A stretch of DNA of 64,000 bases from Cedecea lapagei (GCF_900635955.1 NZ_LR134201.1:1488001-1552000), one strand, 5' to 3'. Counted from the first letter of the stretch, positions 17,618 to 26,937 are shown. Notes: a model not told the origin generated them from the sequence alone. Numbers and translations are program-made.

Positions 17618-17773
17618 GTCAATAAGATTAGCACTACGATATTTGAACTTGTAACCTACCTTTATTAGTAAGAAAATCTTCATACAAACGTGGTGTACGA
17701 GCTTTTAATATTTTAATTAATGTTACTGAATGATTTTCATTTTAAATTCAGACGAGATTGATAAGGGTAGGAT

Positions 17774-18718
17774 GTGAAAATTCTGGTAACTGGAGCAACG
17801 GGGTTTGTGGGGAGTCGCCTGATAAGCAAACTTCGGGAGCAGGGGCATGAGGTGGTTGGGACGGCTCGCCGCATCTCAAATGAGTCTGAAGGTTTGCTCA
17901 ATGTTGGCGATATCTCTGCCACTACTGACTGGTCATCTGTTTTGGAAGGGTGTGAAGCCGTCGTCCATACCGCAGGGCGAGCTCATATCTTAAATGATTC
18001 CGCAACAGACAAATTATCAGCGTTTCGCAAGGTCAATTGCGATGCAACATTAAAGCTTGCTCGGGACGCGCTTAACGCTGGAGTGAGTCACTTTATTTTT
18101 ATCAGCTCTATTGGCGTTAACGGAAACTCCACCACAAATGAGCCCATTACAGAGCGCTCTCTCCCTCGGCCAACTTCAGATTATGCAGTTTCAAAACTTG
18201 AAGCGGAACAAAAACTGAACGAGGAATTTTCTTCAAGCCAAATGGCGATTACCGTTATCCGCCCGGCGCTTATATGCGGTGAAAATGCACCCGGCAATAT
18301 TCGGCGTTTACTTAAACTGGTTGCCAGTGGGCTCCCGCTGCCGTTTAAAGGCGTGAAAAACAAGCGCAGCATGGTTTCCCTCGAGAATGTTGTGAGCTTT
18401 ATTACAACTTGTCTGCGAGATTCGCGGGCGAAAAATCAGCTTTTTGTTCTGGCAGACAGAGATAAACCGACCACCGAAGAGATTGTTCGCTCATTTGCAC
18501 GGGGGATGAATAAGCCGTCGCGCGTCATTTGGTTCCCCGTGCCACTTCTCAAAAGTTTTCTTACGCTGACCGGAAAGCAAAGCATCTATGAACAGCTTTA
18601 TGGTTCACTGGATATTGACGCCTCTTACGCTTCTGATTTACTGGACTGGCAGCAGCCCGTCACCCTTTCCGGGACTATGGAAAAAACAGCAGAATTTTAT
18701 TCAAAGGTAGTTAAATAA
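17774..18718 (+). CDS. NAD(P)-dependent UDP-4-keto-6-deoxy-HexNAc reductase, WbpV-like
   Basis: Extended short-chain dehydrogenase, 314 aa. It has the nucleotide motif GATGFVG (7-13), the SSIG serine region (111-114) and catalytic Y137-x3-K141 in SDYAVSK. It resembles P. aeruginosa WbpV and WbpK and related O-antigen reductases, which reduce UDP-4-keto-6-deoxy-GlcNAc to UDP-QuiNAc or UDP-FucNAc; which product forms here cannot be read from the sequence. The start is GTG (17774) with AAGGGTAGG upstream. The stop overlaps the next ATG by one base. The alkA-side spacer is AT-rich and the coding sequence is lower in GC than alkA or dgcE, consistent with acquisition. Confidence 0.8.
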   Translation: MKILVTGATGFVGSRLISKLREQGHEVVGTARRISNESEGLLNVGDISATTDWSSVLEGCEAVVHTAGRAHILNDSATDKLSAFRKVNCDATLKLARDALNAGVSHFIFISSIGVNGNSTTNEPITERSLPRPTSDYAVSKLEAEQKLNEEFSSSQMAITVIRPALICGENAPGNIRRLLKLVASGLPLPFKGVKNKRSMVSLENVVSFITTCLRDSRAKNQLFVLADRDKPTTEEIVRSFARGMNKPSRVIWFPVPLLKSFLTLTGKQSIYEQLYGSLDIDASYASDLLDWQQPVTLSGTMEKTAEFYSKVVK

Positions 18719-19752
18719 TGCAGGCACTAATTATAGCGATAGTTATCTTTATTCTTTCATTTGTCCTGACCTGGTGCCTGCGGATCTATGCGCTGAAGAA
18801 TAATGTTATCGACGTTCCAAATCAGCGAAGCTCCCACTCTATACCAACCCCACGCGGTGGTGGTGTCGCAATTGTTATTAGTATGGTTGCTGGTTTGCTG
18901 GCGCTGTCTACGTTTCATTTCATCGCCTTACCGACAATGCTTTCATTGATAGCTGCCGGTGGCATAACGGCCATTGTCGGCTTTCTGGATGACCACGGGC
19001 ATATTGCTGCCCGCTGGCGATTGCTGATGCATTTTTTGGCCGCCGCATCCGGGCTGTTCTTCCTGGGGCAATTCCCTGCTATTGACCTGTTCGGCTATTC
19101 ATTTTCAGCCGGATGGTTAGGGATGATCTTCGGGTTGGTTTATCTGGTATGGATGCTGAATCTCTACAATTTCATGGATGGGATCAACGGATTAGCCAGT
19201 ATGGAGGCTATCGTCTTCTCCCTTTCCTCTCTGCTGATCGTTTGGATTTCTGTTCCTGATGCTTTGGGCTCTGACGCGTTCCTCTGCGTTTTACTGTTAG
19301 GCGCGGCGGCACTGGGTTTCATTTTCTGGAATTTCCCAAATGCAAAAATTTTCATGGGCGATGCCGGAAGCGGTTTCCTGGGCATCACGATCGGTTTGAT
19401 TGTGCTTCATATTAGCCAGCTCGATAGCAAACTGTTCCTGGCGGAAATATGTTTACTTGGCGTTTTTATTGTCGATGCTACCTTAACGCTACTGCGCCGC
19501 TTGCTGGCGGGTAAAAAAGTTTATGAAGCACATGCAAGCCATGGTTATCAGATACTTGCGAGAAAATATGGTAGTCACAAACCTGTAACGCTGGGTGTCC
19601 TGTGCGTCAATCTTATTTGGTTGACTCCTTTTGCCTTGATGATTGCATCAGGAATAGTCACTGGGGTTGTCGGGGTAGTGGTAGCCTGGCTTCCTGTTGT
19701 GCTTGTTGCCTGGCGATGCGGGGCTGGGGTTAAGGACAAAACGAGTCGTTAA
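18718..19752 (+). CDS. Polyprenyl-phosphate HexNAc-1-phosphate transferase, WbpL/WecA family
   Basis: Integral membrane enzyme that moves a HexNAc-1-phosphate from a UDP-sugar to undecaprenyl phosphate, the first committed step of an O unit. The 344-aa protein has about ten TM helices and all family motifs: VPNQRSSHSIPTPRGGG (33-49), the acidic pair D91-D92, NFMDGINGLA (151-160), MGDAGSG (213-219) and a cytoplasmic HASHGYQ loop. It is closer in character to WbpL than to WecA, which has a different C-terminus and would map to the ECA locus. Its neighbours (a reductase before, a dehydratase after) suggest UDP-QuiNAc or UDP-FucNAc as donor. An intrinsic terminator follows 41 bases after the stop. 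Confidence 0.88.
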   Translation: MQALIIAIVIFILSFVLTWCLRIYALKNNVIDVPNQRSSHSIPTPRGGGVAIVISMVAGLLALSTFHFIALPTMLSLIAAGGITAIVGFLDDHGHIAARWRLLMHFLAAASGLFFLGQFPAIDLFGYSFSAGWLGMIFGLVYLVWMLNLYNFMDGINGLASMEAIVFSLSSLLIVWISVPDALGSDAFLCVLLLGAAALGFIFWNFPNAKIFMGDAGSGFLGITIGLIVLHISQLDSKLFLAEICLLGVFIVDATLTLLRRLLAGKKVYEAHASHGYQILARKYGSHKPVTLGVLCVNLIWLTPFALMIASGIVTGVVGVVVAWLPVVLVAWRCGAGVKDKTSR

Positions 19753-19793
19753 AAGATAGGATTTCGGGCACTGGCGGCGTACGATTAGGTGTC

Positions 19794-19819
19794 TCAACCG
19801 GTGCTCGGTTGATTTTTTC
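19794..19819 (+). terminator. Intrinsic terminator or attenuator between the wbpL-like and wbpM-like genes
   Basis: A perfect stem (caaccg 19795-19800 with cggttg 19806-19811, extended by a T:A pair), a 5-base loop and a run of six T after one A. It lies between two genes on the same strand, so it should reduce transcription of the third cassette gene unless that gene has its own promoter. Confidence 0.75.
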
Positions 19820-19872
19820 TCTTTATTTCATAACAACGGGTTAATGAACAGGTGCTCTGTTCGGTTGCTAAT

Positions 19873-21762
19873 ATGCTTAAGTTTCTGCTCGCTTTACCAA
19901 GGCCGGTGAAAAGAATTATTGCGCTGGCAATTGATGTCATTCTGCTGCTTTGTGCTTTCTGGTTTGCTTTCTGGGTGCGTATCGATTCAATGACACCTTT
20001 GACGAGTGGACAGCACTGGATCCTGATTCTCTCTATTATTGCCGTTACGTTGGCCTTTTTTGTCAAGCTCGGTCTCTATCGTGCGGTAATTCGCTATATA
20101 ACGGCCAAGGTTTTTGTCTCTGTGGCAGTGGGGATGTTTGCGTCTTCGGTTCTGCTGATTGTGTCGACTTTTTATACTAACCTTTATCTCCCTCGGACTA
20201 TCCCCTTCATCTATTTTTCTTTTGGCTTACTGTTTATAACCGGTTCGCGGTTGGCTTTAAGAATGCTGGTTAATCATGGGTTAAAGCTGGGGACTAAAGT
20301 TATTATTTATGGTGCCGGGGCATCCGGGCGGCAGCTCCTGCCGGCTTTGAGCCAGGCTTCTGAGTATTATCCCGTAGCATTTGTAGATGATAATCCACGC
20401 CTGCAAAAAACGGTGATGCATGGTGTGACGGTTTATCCTCCTGAAAAATTGGCCTGGCTGGTCGAAAAGTACGAAGTGCAAAAAATCCTTCTGGCTATGC
20501 CAAGCTTAAGTCGCGCTCGTAAAAGCGAGGTGATGAAAAAATTAGAAGGGCTGTCCTGCGAGGTGCTTTCTATACCGGGGATGGTTGATCTGGTGGAAGG
20601 GAAAGCCAGCATTGATATGCTGAAAAAGGTCTCAATTACCGATTTGCTCGGGCGGGATCCGGTCGATCCGGTACCTGAATTAATCTCCCGAAATATTCAG
20701 GGTAAGTCCGTCATGGTGACTGGCGCCGGGGGATCAATTGGTTCAGAACTTTGTCGTCAAATTATATTGAACGGGCCAAAAGCTTTAGTGCTGTTTGAGA
20801 TTTCAGAGTTCTCACTTTACGCTATTGAGCGCGAGCTATCTGAACTGATAAAAAACCGTGGTGCAGACATCAAGATCTATCCAGTACTCGGTAATGTACA
20901 GAATCAGGAGCACCTGGAACGTGTGATAGGTAGCTTTGGTATAGAAACCATCTATCACGCAGCTGCCTATAAACATGTCCCTTTGGTTGAGTACAACGTT
21001 GCCGATGGCGTCAGGAATAATGTTTTTGGAACGCTGGCCTGTGCGCAAGCCGCAATTAACTGTGGTGTACCAAAATTTGTGCTGATATCTACCGATAAGG
21101 CCGTTCGTCCTACAAATACCATGGGCGCAACAAAACGTATGGCTGAGCTTGTCTTGCAGGCATTAGCGGCACAGCAATCTGACACCTGCTTTAGTATGGT
21201 GAGATTTGGTAATGTTCTTGGCTCTTCTGGATCGGTGGTGCCGCTGTTTGAAAAGCAAATCGCTCAGGGTGGACCAATTACGCTTACGCATCCGGATATC
21301 ATTCGCTACTTTATGACGATTCCCGAAGCGGCACAGCTTGTTATTCAGGCTGGTGCGATGGGCAAGGGTGGCGATGTTTTCGTTCTTGATATGGGTGAAC
21401 CGGTAAAAATTATCGACCTGGCACAACGTATGGTGTCCTTAAGTGGCTTTACTTTGCGCAGTGAATTGAATCCGGAAGGTGATATTGAGATTAAGACCAC
21501 TGGTTTAAGGCCGGGTGAAAAGCTTTTCGAAGAGCTGCTGATTGGTGACAATGTTATGGCAACTCAGCATCCAAGAATTATGGCCGCTAATGAAGTAAAA
21601 CTGTCGTGGGATGAACTGAATATTTTCCTCTCTGAGATGAGTCAGGCCTGTAACCACTACGACATGCAGACCATTCGTTCAATTCTTCTTAATGCACCTA
21701 CAGGCTTCAATCCAAGTGACGATATTTGCGATATTGTCTGGAATAACAATACCGTCAACTAA
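19873..21762 (+). CDS. Membrane UDP-GlcNAc C6 (4,6-)dehydratase, WbpM-like
   Basis: Converts UDP-GlcNAc to UDP-4-keto-6-deoxy-GlcNAc, the substrate for the reductase two genes upstream. It is 629 aa from the ATG at 19873. There are four N-terminal TM helices (about 14-130), a first Rossmann-like domain (GAGASG, 147-152) and a catalytic SDR domain with TGAGGSIG (283-290). The usual YxxxK is MxxxK here (M417, K421, after STDKAVRPTN), the SMK pattern known for WbpM itself and unlike the soluble FlaA1 type. I preferred ATG 19873 because MLKFLLALPRPVKR matches the family N-terminus; an in-frame GTG at 19852 would add seven residues. A strong terminator follows. Confidence 0.9.
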   Translation: MLKFLLALPRPVKRIIALAIDVILLLCAFWFAFWVRIDSMTPLTSGQHWILILSIIAVTLAFFVKLGLYRAVIRYITAKVFVSVAVGMFASSVLLIVSTFYTNLYLPRTIPFIYFSFGLLFITGSRLALRMLVNHGLKLGTKVIIYGAGASGRQLLPALSQASEYYPVAFVDDNPRLQKTVMHGVTVYPPEKLAWLVEKYEVQKILLAMPSLSRARKSEVMKKLEGLSCEVLSIPGMVDLVEGKASIDMLKKVSITDLLGRDPVDPVPELISRNIQGKSVMVTGAGGSIGSELCRQIILNGPKALVLFEISEFSLYAIERELSELIKNRGADIKIYPVLGNVQNQEHLERVIGSFGIETIYHAAAYKHVPLVEYNVADGVRNNVFGTLACAQAAINCGVPKFVLISTDKAVRPTNTMGATKRMAELVLQALAAQQSDTCFSMVRFGNVLGSSGSVVPLFEKQIAQGGPITLTHPDIIRYFMTIPEAAQLVIQAGAMGKGGDVFVLDMGEPVKIIDLAQRMVSLSGFTLRSELNPEGDIEIKTTGLRPGEKLFEELLIGDNVMATQHPRIMAANEVKLSWDELNIFLSEMSQACNHYDMQTIRSILLNAPTGFNPSDDICDIVWNNNTVN

Positions 21763-21823
21763 GGCACAAAACATATGGAGATAGGCTGAGTATCAAGGCG
21801 GCTTCTCCCGAACTGTTCTGACA

Positions 21824-21857
21824 AAAACCTGCTTAAGTTAATTAAGCAGGTTTTTTT
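21824..21857. terminator. Bidirectional rho-independent terminator
   Basis: A 13-bp perfect stem (aaaacctgcttaa 21824-21836 with ttaagcaggtttt 21842-21854) and a 5-base loop, with a T run on the plus strand and an A run before it. It closes both the wbpM-like gene and the convergent dgcE. Confidence 0.92.
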
Positions 21858-21889
21858 GTATCAAAATAGCCTCAGCCCCTCATAACCGT

Positions 21890-24800
21890 TCAGTTAATCC
21901 CGAAGTAGCTGTTGTTAAGGAGCAGCTCCAGCGGCTGCGGCTGCGCAATGGTTTCACCATAGATAAGATCCAGCCCGATACCGGATAAGGTATCCATCAC
22001 CAGCGGCATATCTGCCGGACCAGCGATGGTCTGCAGCGCTATACGCTGAGCGTGCCCGTGCACAATCGTTACCATCATCTCGTCCATCAAATTACAGTGA
22101 ACGTTGAGGATCAGGTCTGGATCCAGCATGACATAATCAAACAGGTGGTGGCTGAGGGTGTTAAACAGCGCCAGATCGCGGCCCACATGGCTAAGCACCA
22201 TGCGACAGCCAGCCTTGCGCAGCCTTTTGAGATTGGTGTATATCCGCTTGGGTTCGGTCAGCAGATCGCTGCTTTGGATGGTCAGGTGCAGCAGGCGAGG
22301 AGGTATTCGGCTGGTGGAAAGTCGGTCCAGTAGCTCGTCGACAAAGGTATCGCTGACCAGCCCGGCACAGGAAACAGGCAGCGCGACGCCAAAGCCTTTT
22401 TTCGCCACCTCATCGGCAAAGTTATTAAAGAATTCGCTAAAGACCCGACGATCCAGCGCGTGGTGCAGCGCCGGGTCGGCCAGCCCCGCGCGGAAGGCCG
22501 TTTCATTAATTACGTCGCCTTCGCTGCCCCAGAAGCGCAGGGTGAGCAGATAAAAAGAGGTGGATTCCGGCGTTCGCGGGGGAGCGATGGCCATGGCGAT
22601 CATCAAAATGGGATTGTCTTTTATCACCTGCCATTGTTCGTCCAGCGACAGGGTATCACGACCTTGCTCCATAGAATGGTTATGGGGTTCATAGACCGTC
22701 ACCTGACCACGACCGTTGTTTTTAGAGGCGTAGCAGGCGATGTCGGCCTGGGAAAGCACCTCTGAGGCAATGGCGTTGTCTCCGTCGATATGAGTTATGC
22801 CGGCGCTGGCACCGATGCGGTGCAGCCGACCGTCCCACATGAAGTGATAGTCGTTGATACTGCGAATAATACGTTCAGAAATGTAACGCGCATTTTCGGT
22901 GGAGCAGTCCGGCAGCAGTAAACCAAATTCGTCCCCCCCGAGGCGGGCGAGGAAATCGCCGGTGCGCAGCATACTTAGCATCATTGCCGCCAGCTCGCGC
23001 AGCAGAGCGTCGCCTGCTGCGTGGCCCGCCGAGTCGTTCACGGCTTTAAAACGATCCAGGTCGATAAAGACCAGCGCGTGATGCTGGCGCTCCTCTATCG
23101 CGCCCTGCAGCAGACGTTTAAGGTGGTTTTCAAAACTGACCCGGTTTGCCAGGTGGGTCAGGCTGTCATGCGAGGCGCTGTAGCTCAGCTGTTTAAGCAT
23201 TTTGCGCGATTCAGTGACATCCTGGATAACCAGTACCGAGCCAATGCTCTGGCCGTCGAGGGTTGTCAGCGGCGTAATGGTGTAGTGAATATCATGGCTG
23301 CCGCCGTTGCGGCAATGCAGCACAACGTCCTGCTCAATGGCGCTTCGTGAGTAATCGCCGCTATGAATATTCTCCATTACCGGGCCGTTATCGCCAAAGG
23401 TAATGCGCAGCGTTGACAGGATATGCTGACCGATAGCCATCTCCTGCGCCCAGCCGCTGAGTTTCTCGGCAACCGGGTTCATAAAGGTGACGTTCATATC
23501 GACATCAGTACAGATGACGGCCTCACCGATAGAGTCCAGCGTGATGTGCAGCCGCTCCTTTTCCTGGTAAAGCGCTTCGTTTAGCTGCTTGACCTCGGTC
23601 ATGTCCATGTTAATGCCCAGCAGCCTCTCCACGTCGCCGTTTTTATTCAGAACGCGGTTGGCCAGGGAGCGAATATGGCGAATACCCTCTTTCACATGGA
23701 TGCGAAATTCAAGCTTGAAGGGGAGGCGGTTTTTTAACGACTCGCGGATCACGGCTTCCGAGTGCAGGAGATCTTCTTTCACCAGACTGTCCAGCCATAG
23801 CTGGTAGGTCGGTTTAGTGTGCGAGGGAATGTCGTAAAGCTCGAACATTCTTTTATCCCAGGTGATGACATCGTTGGTCAGATCCCACTCCCAGATGCCG
23901 ATGCCGCCGGCCTCATTGGCAAGCGTGATACGCTCCATCAGCCGCTTGTTAACCCACTCCGTATGTTTGAGGTCGTTAATGTCTTCTATCTGGGCAATGT
24001 AGTAGAGCGGACACCCGTCGGTATGGCGCACAACGGACACCGTAAGCATCGCCCACACCACATTACCCTCGCTGGTGTAATAGCGCTTCTCCATCGAATA
24101 GCTATTGATCTGGCCGGAAGACAGTTTGCTCAGATGCTGGAGGTCAAGGTTTAAGTCCTCAGGCCAGGTGATTTGCTGGAAGGTGAGCTCGCCCAGCTGC
24201 TCGGCGGAGTAGCCGAGGAACTTACACAGCGACTTATTGACCTGCAGCCATTTGCCTTCGGTTGAGACCAGCGCCATGCCTATCGCGGAGTACTCCATTG
24301 CGTTGCGAAACCGGGTTTCGCTTTCGATAATGTGTTTGCGCTCTTTGCGGGAAGAGTACATCACCATCGTGATGACGTTGGCCGGCAGCAGAATCAGCAG
24401 GAACGGCAGCCACGGCGCATATTCCAGCACCCGGGGATGAGGGGTTGAAAGCGGAAGCTTGCCGATGGCTATCATGGCGGAAACCATCATCAACGTGGCG
24501 AGGAAGATAATAAAGGCTTCCATGCGCGGCAGCCTGATGGCGCTCCAGGTCATAATGACGATGATAAAGGTGAACGGCCACGGCAGATAAAGCAGTGAGA
24601 AATAGCTCAGCACCAGCGTGACGGCAAACGTCGCTACGGTTTCAAACAGCAGTGAAGCTTTGCGGTGACGCAGCAGGTAATAAGGTTTGAACAGCAGCCC
24701 CGCCGGCATCAGGGCCAGGGCGCCGATAGATTCAGAGAGCGCCCAGATAAAGAAAGTTTTGAGCGCCGATGAATCCAGCGGCACCGTCAGCATGGTGACC

Positions 24801-25222
24801 AGCAAGCCTCCCGCCAGCGGAGGAATAGCGGCGCTGCAAATGGCTAGCCTGGCCCAATTGTTCAGGTTTTGTAGGGGGTTTTCCCGCGGTAAAAAGCGGC
24901 GCAGCAGCAGGGCACCCAGCAGCGCTTCAAACAGATTTATCAGGGTCAGCGCGACGCTCAGCCAGCTAAGAGGATAGAGCATGGCGCTAGCCGCGAGGCT
25001 GCCCAGCATGCAGGCCGCGGCAATCAATGGCCACTGCCGCACGGGGTTACGGAAGAAGCTTGCGGTAATAATGGCGGTGGTAAACCAGATAGGAACCAGA
25101 TCGGTGCCTTTCAGGGTTAACTCCATCGAGTAGAAGGTAAAAATAAAGCAGAGCAACCCAAGCCCGAACAGCAGTATTAGCGAGTGGCGTGCGGTTTCTG
25201 TTTGTCTGTTTTTTTTAATCAT
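21890..25222 (-). CDS. dgcE: Membrane diguanylate cyclase DgcE (YegE)
   Basis: Makes cyclic di-GMP; in E. coli it drives curli and cellulose expression with PdeR and DgcM. The 1110-aa protein has an N-terminal MASE1 membrane domain (about 10-290, with eight or more TM helices), three PAS-type regions (about 300-670), and a GGDEF domain with the intact signature LGGDEFG near residue 762. A C-terminal EAL-like domain (about 860-1105) lacks the EAL motif and other catalytic residues, so it is expected to be regulatory. Domain order and length match E. coli (1105 aa). A single gene, divergent from udk. Confidence 0.95.
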   Translation of the reverse strand: MIKKNRQTETARHSLILLFGLGLLCFIFTFYSMELTLKGTDLVPIWFTTAIITASFFRNPVRQWPLIAAACMLGSLAASAMLYPLSWLSVALTLINLFEALLGALLLRRFLPRENPLQNLNNWARLAICSAAIPPLAGGLLVTMLTVPLDSSALKTFFIWALSESIGALALMPAGLLFKPYYLLRHRKASLLFETVATFAVTLVLSYFSLLYLPWPFTFIIVIMTWSAIRLPRMEAFIIFLATLMMVSAMIAIGKLPLSTPHPRVLEYAPWLPFLLILLPANVITMVMYSSRKERKHIIESETRFRNAMEYSAIGMALVSTEGKWLQVNKSLCKFLGYSAEQLGELTFQQITWPEDLNLDLQHLSKLSSGQINSYSMEKRYYTSEGNVVWAMLTVSVVRHTDGCPLYYIAQIEDINDLKHTEWVNKRLMERITLANEAGGIGIWEWDLTNDVITWDKRMFELYDIPSHTKPTYQLWLDSLVKEDLLHSEAVIRESLKNRLPFKLEFRIHVKEGIRHIRSLANRVLNKNGDVERLLGINMDMTEVKQLNEALYQEKERLHITLDSIGEAVICTDVDMNVTFMNPVAEKLSGWAQEMAIGQHILSTLRITFGDNGPVMENIHSGDYSRSAIEQDVVLHCRNGGSHDIHYTITPLTTLDGQSIGSVLVIQDVTESRKMLKQLSYSASHDSLTHLANRVSFENHLKRLLQGAIEERQHHALVFIDLDRFKAVNDSAGHAAGDALLRELAAMMLSMLRTGDFLARLGGDEFGLLLPDCSTENARYISERIIRSINDYHFMWDGRLHRIGASAGITHIDGDNAIASEVLSQADIACYASKNNGRGQVTVYEPHNHSMEQGRDTLSLDEQWQVIKDNPILMIAMAIAPPRTPESTSFYLLTLRFWGSEGDVINETAFRAGLADPALHHALDRRVFSEFFNNFADEVAKKGFGVALPVSCAGLVSDTFVDELLDRLSTSRIPPRLLHLTIQSSDLLTEPKRIYTNLKRLRKAGCRMVLSHVGRDLALFNTLSHHLFDYVMLDPDLILNVHCNLMDEMMVTIVHGHAQRIALQTIAGPADMPLVMDTLSGIGLDLIYGETIAQPQPLELLLNNSYFGIN

Positions 25223-25542
25223 TACCGCAAGTCCGCTTAGACACTGCCGCCAGGAGCAATGCCGGCTGCATTTATAAAGAGAGTCGGTTTATGCTAGTAC
25301 AAACAATTTACAATTCCTATGTGCGTTGTTCAGATTTTACCTATAGAACGTAAGAAATTGCGCAGTCTAATCACGTAATTAAATTATTCCACCCTGACGG
25401 GCTGCTTTACACGCCGCTCGCGTAATTTCACGATTGCTGCGGGTAAGAGGCTGGTATCAAACGGCGGTTATCCCTATAATTGCGGCGTTTGACGCCTCCG
25501 CGTCGTCCTTCCAACACTTTTCGTATTCAGGCCGTAAATAAT
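25223..25542. promoter_or_regulatory. Divergent dgcE/udk promoter region
   Basis: 320 bases without a gene. A perfect -10 hexamer TATAAT lies at 25475-25480 on the plus strand, with no good -35, and would give udk a leader of about 55 bases. The dgcE side is AT-rich around 25280-25390, with no hexamer pair I would defend. No repeat or small gene is evident. Confidence 0.45.
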
Positions 25543-26184
25543 ATGACCGATCAGTCTCATCAATGCGTCATCATCGGGATAGCCGGCGCATCGGCTTCAG
25601 GGAAAAGCCTCATTGCCAGCACGTTGTATCGTGAACTGCGCGAGCAAGTCGGCGATGAACACATTGGTGTCATTCCAGAAGACAGTTATTACAAAGATCA
25701 AAGCCATCTGTCGATGGAAGAGCGTGTAAAAACCAACTACGACCACCCAAGCGCAATGGACCACAACCTGCTCTTTCAGCACCTGCAGACGCTGAAATCA
25801 GGTAAAGCTATAGAGCTGCCGGTATACAGCTACGTTGAGCATACCCGCACCGACCAGACGGTTCATCTGGTGCCGAAGAAAGTTATCATTCTGGAAGGTA
25901 TTCTGCTGCTGACCGATGCGCGTCTGCGTCAGGAGATGAACTTCTCGATCTTCGTTGATACTCCGCTCGACATCTGCCTGATGCGCCGCATGAAGCGTGA
26001 CGTCAACGAGCGAGGTCGTTCAATGGATTCCGTAATGGCGCAGTATCAGAAAACGGTACGCCCGATGTTCCTGCAGTTTATTGAACCTTCCAAGCAGTAT
26101 GCCGACATTATCGTGCCGCGCGGTGGGAAAAACCGCATCGCCATTGATATCCTGAAAGCCAAAATCAGTCAGTTTTTTGAATAA
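25543..26184 (+). CDS. udk: Uridine/cytidine kinase Udk
   Basis: Phosphorylates uridine and cytidine to UMP and CMP in pyrimidine salvage. The 213-aa protein has Walker A GASASGKS at residues 15-22 and matches E. coli Udk in length. I chose ATG 25543 (MTDQSHQCVIIGIAG), because the frame is open upstream but the added residues are not family-like. A terminator follows, so dcd is probably transcribed mainly from its own promoter. Confidence 0.96.
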   Translation: MTDQSHQCVIIGIAGASASGKSLIASTLYRELREQVGDEHIGVIPEDSYYKDQSHLSMEERVKTNYDHPSAMDHNLLFQHLQTLKSGKAIELPVYSYVEHTRTDQTVHLVPKKVIILEGILLLTDARLRQEMNFSIFVDTPLDICLMRRMKRDVNERGRSMDSVMAQYQKTVRPMFLQFIEPSKQYADIIVPRGGKNRIAIDILKAKISQFFE

Positions 26185-26193
26185 TGCCCCTGT

Positions 26194-26220
26194 GCGAGCG
26201 TGCGTCAGCCGCTCGCTTTT
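26194..26220 (+). terminator. Rho-independent terminator of udk
   Basis: A 7-bp GC-rich stem (gcgagcg 26194-26200, cgctcgc 26210-26216) with a 9-base loop and four T. Confidence 0.75.
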
Positions 26221-26309
26221 ACGTTGAATCCTTCATCCATTGCTCATTGGCTATCGTCGGCTCTCTGTGGCAGTGTGTGTAAAACTGAGATTGATAAGGA
26301 GAATCAGAG

Positions 26310-26891
26310 ATGCGTCTTTGCGATCGTGATATCGAAGCCTGGCTGGATGACGGCCGTTTAGCGATTACCCCGCGGCCTCCTGTTGAACGCATTAGCGGTG
26401 CAACCGTGGATGTCCGTCTGGGCAACAAATTCCGCACTTTTAGCGGTCATACCGCGCCCTTTATCGATCTCAGCGGCCCCAAGGATGAGGTCAGCGAAGC
26501 GCTCGAACGCGTCATGAGCGACGAAATTGTGCTGGATGAAGGGCAAGCCTTCTTTTTACATCCCGGTGAGCTGGCATTGGCGGTAACGCTGGAGTCCGTG
26601 ACGCTGCCGGACGATCTGGTCGGCTGGCTGGATGGGCGCTCCTCGTTGGCCCGCCTGGGTTTGATGGTGCACGTGACCGCTCACCGCATCGATCCGGGCT
26701 GGCATGGCTGTATCGTCCTTGAGTTCTACAATTCAGGTAAGCTGCCTCTGGCGCTGCGTCCGGGCATGATGATTGGGGCACTGAGTTTTGAGCCGCTTTC
26801 CGGGCCTGCTGCACGCCCTTATAACCGCCGGCAGGACGCCAAATACCGCGATCAGCAGGGTGCGGTAGCAAGCCGTATCGATAAAGACTAA
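26310..26891 (+). CDS. dcd: dCTP deaminase Dcd
   Basis: Deaminates dCTP to dUTP, the main source of dUMP for thymidylate synthesis in enteric bacteria; a homotrimer. At 193 aa it is the standard length. It has the substrate-binding RSSLARLG (110-117) and catalytic E138 in LEFYNSG. The start follows AAGGAGAATC. It lies between udk and asmA as in E. coli. Confidence 0.97.
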   Translation: MRLCDRDIEAWLDDGRLAITPRPPVERISGATVDVRLGNKFRTFSGHTAPFIDLSGPKDEVSEALERVMSDEIVLDEGQAFFLHPGELALAVTLESVTLPDDLVGWLDGRSSLARLGLMVHVTAHRIDPGWHGCIVLEFYNSGKLPLALRPGMMIGALSFEPLSGPAARPYNRRQDAKYRDQQGAVASRIDKD

Positions 26892-26937
26892 ATCGTTCAG
26901 CATTGCTCGCCCCGCGGCGAGTGGCATGGAGAAGGCT

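Noticed and set aside
17618..17773. Mobile element end or attachment site at the left edge of the wbp-like cassette
   Set aside because: The spacer is AT-rich, but I find no tRNA, integrase, inverted repeat or matching direct repeat at 21.77-21.89 kb.
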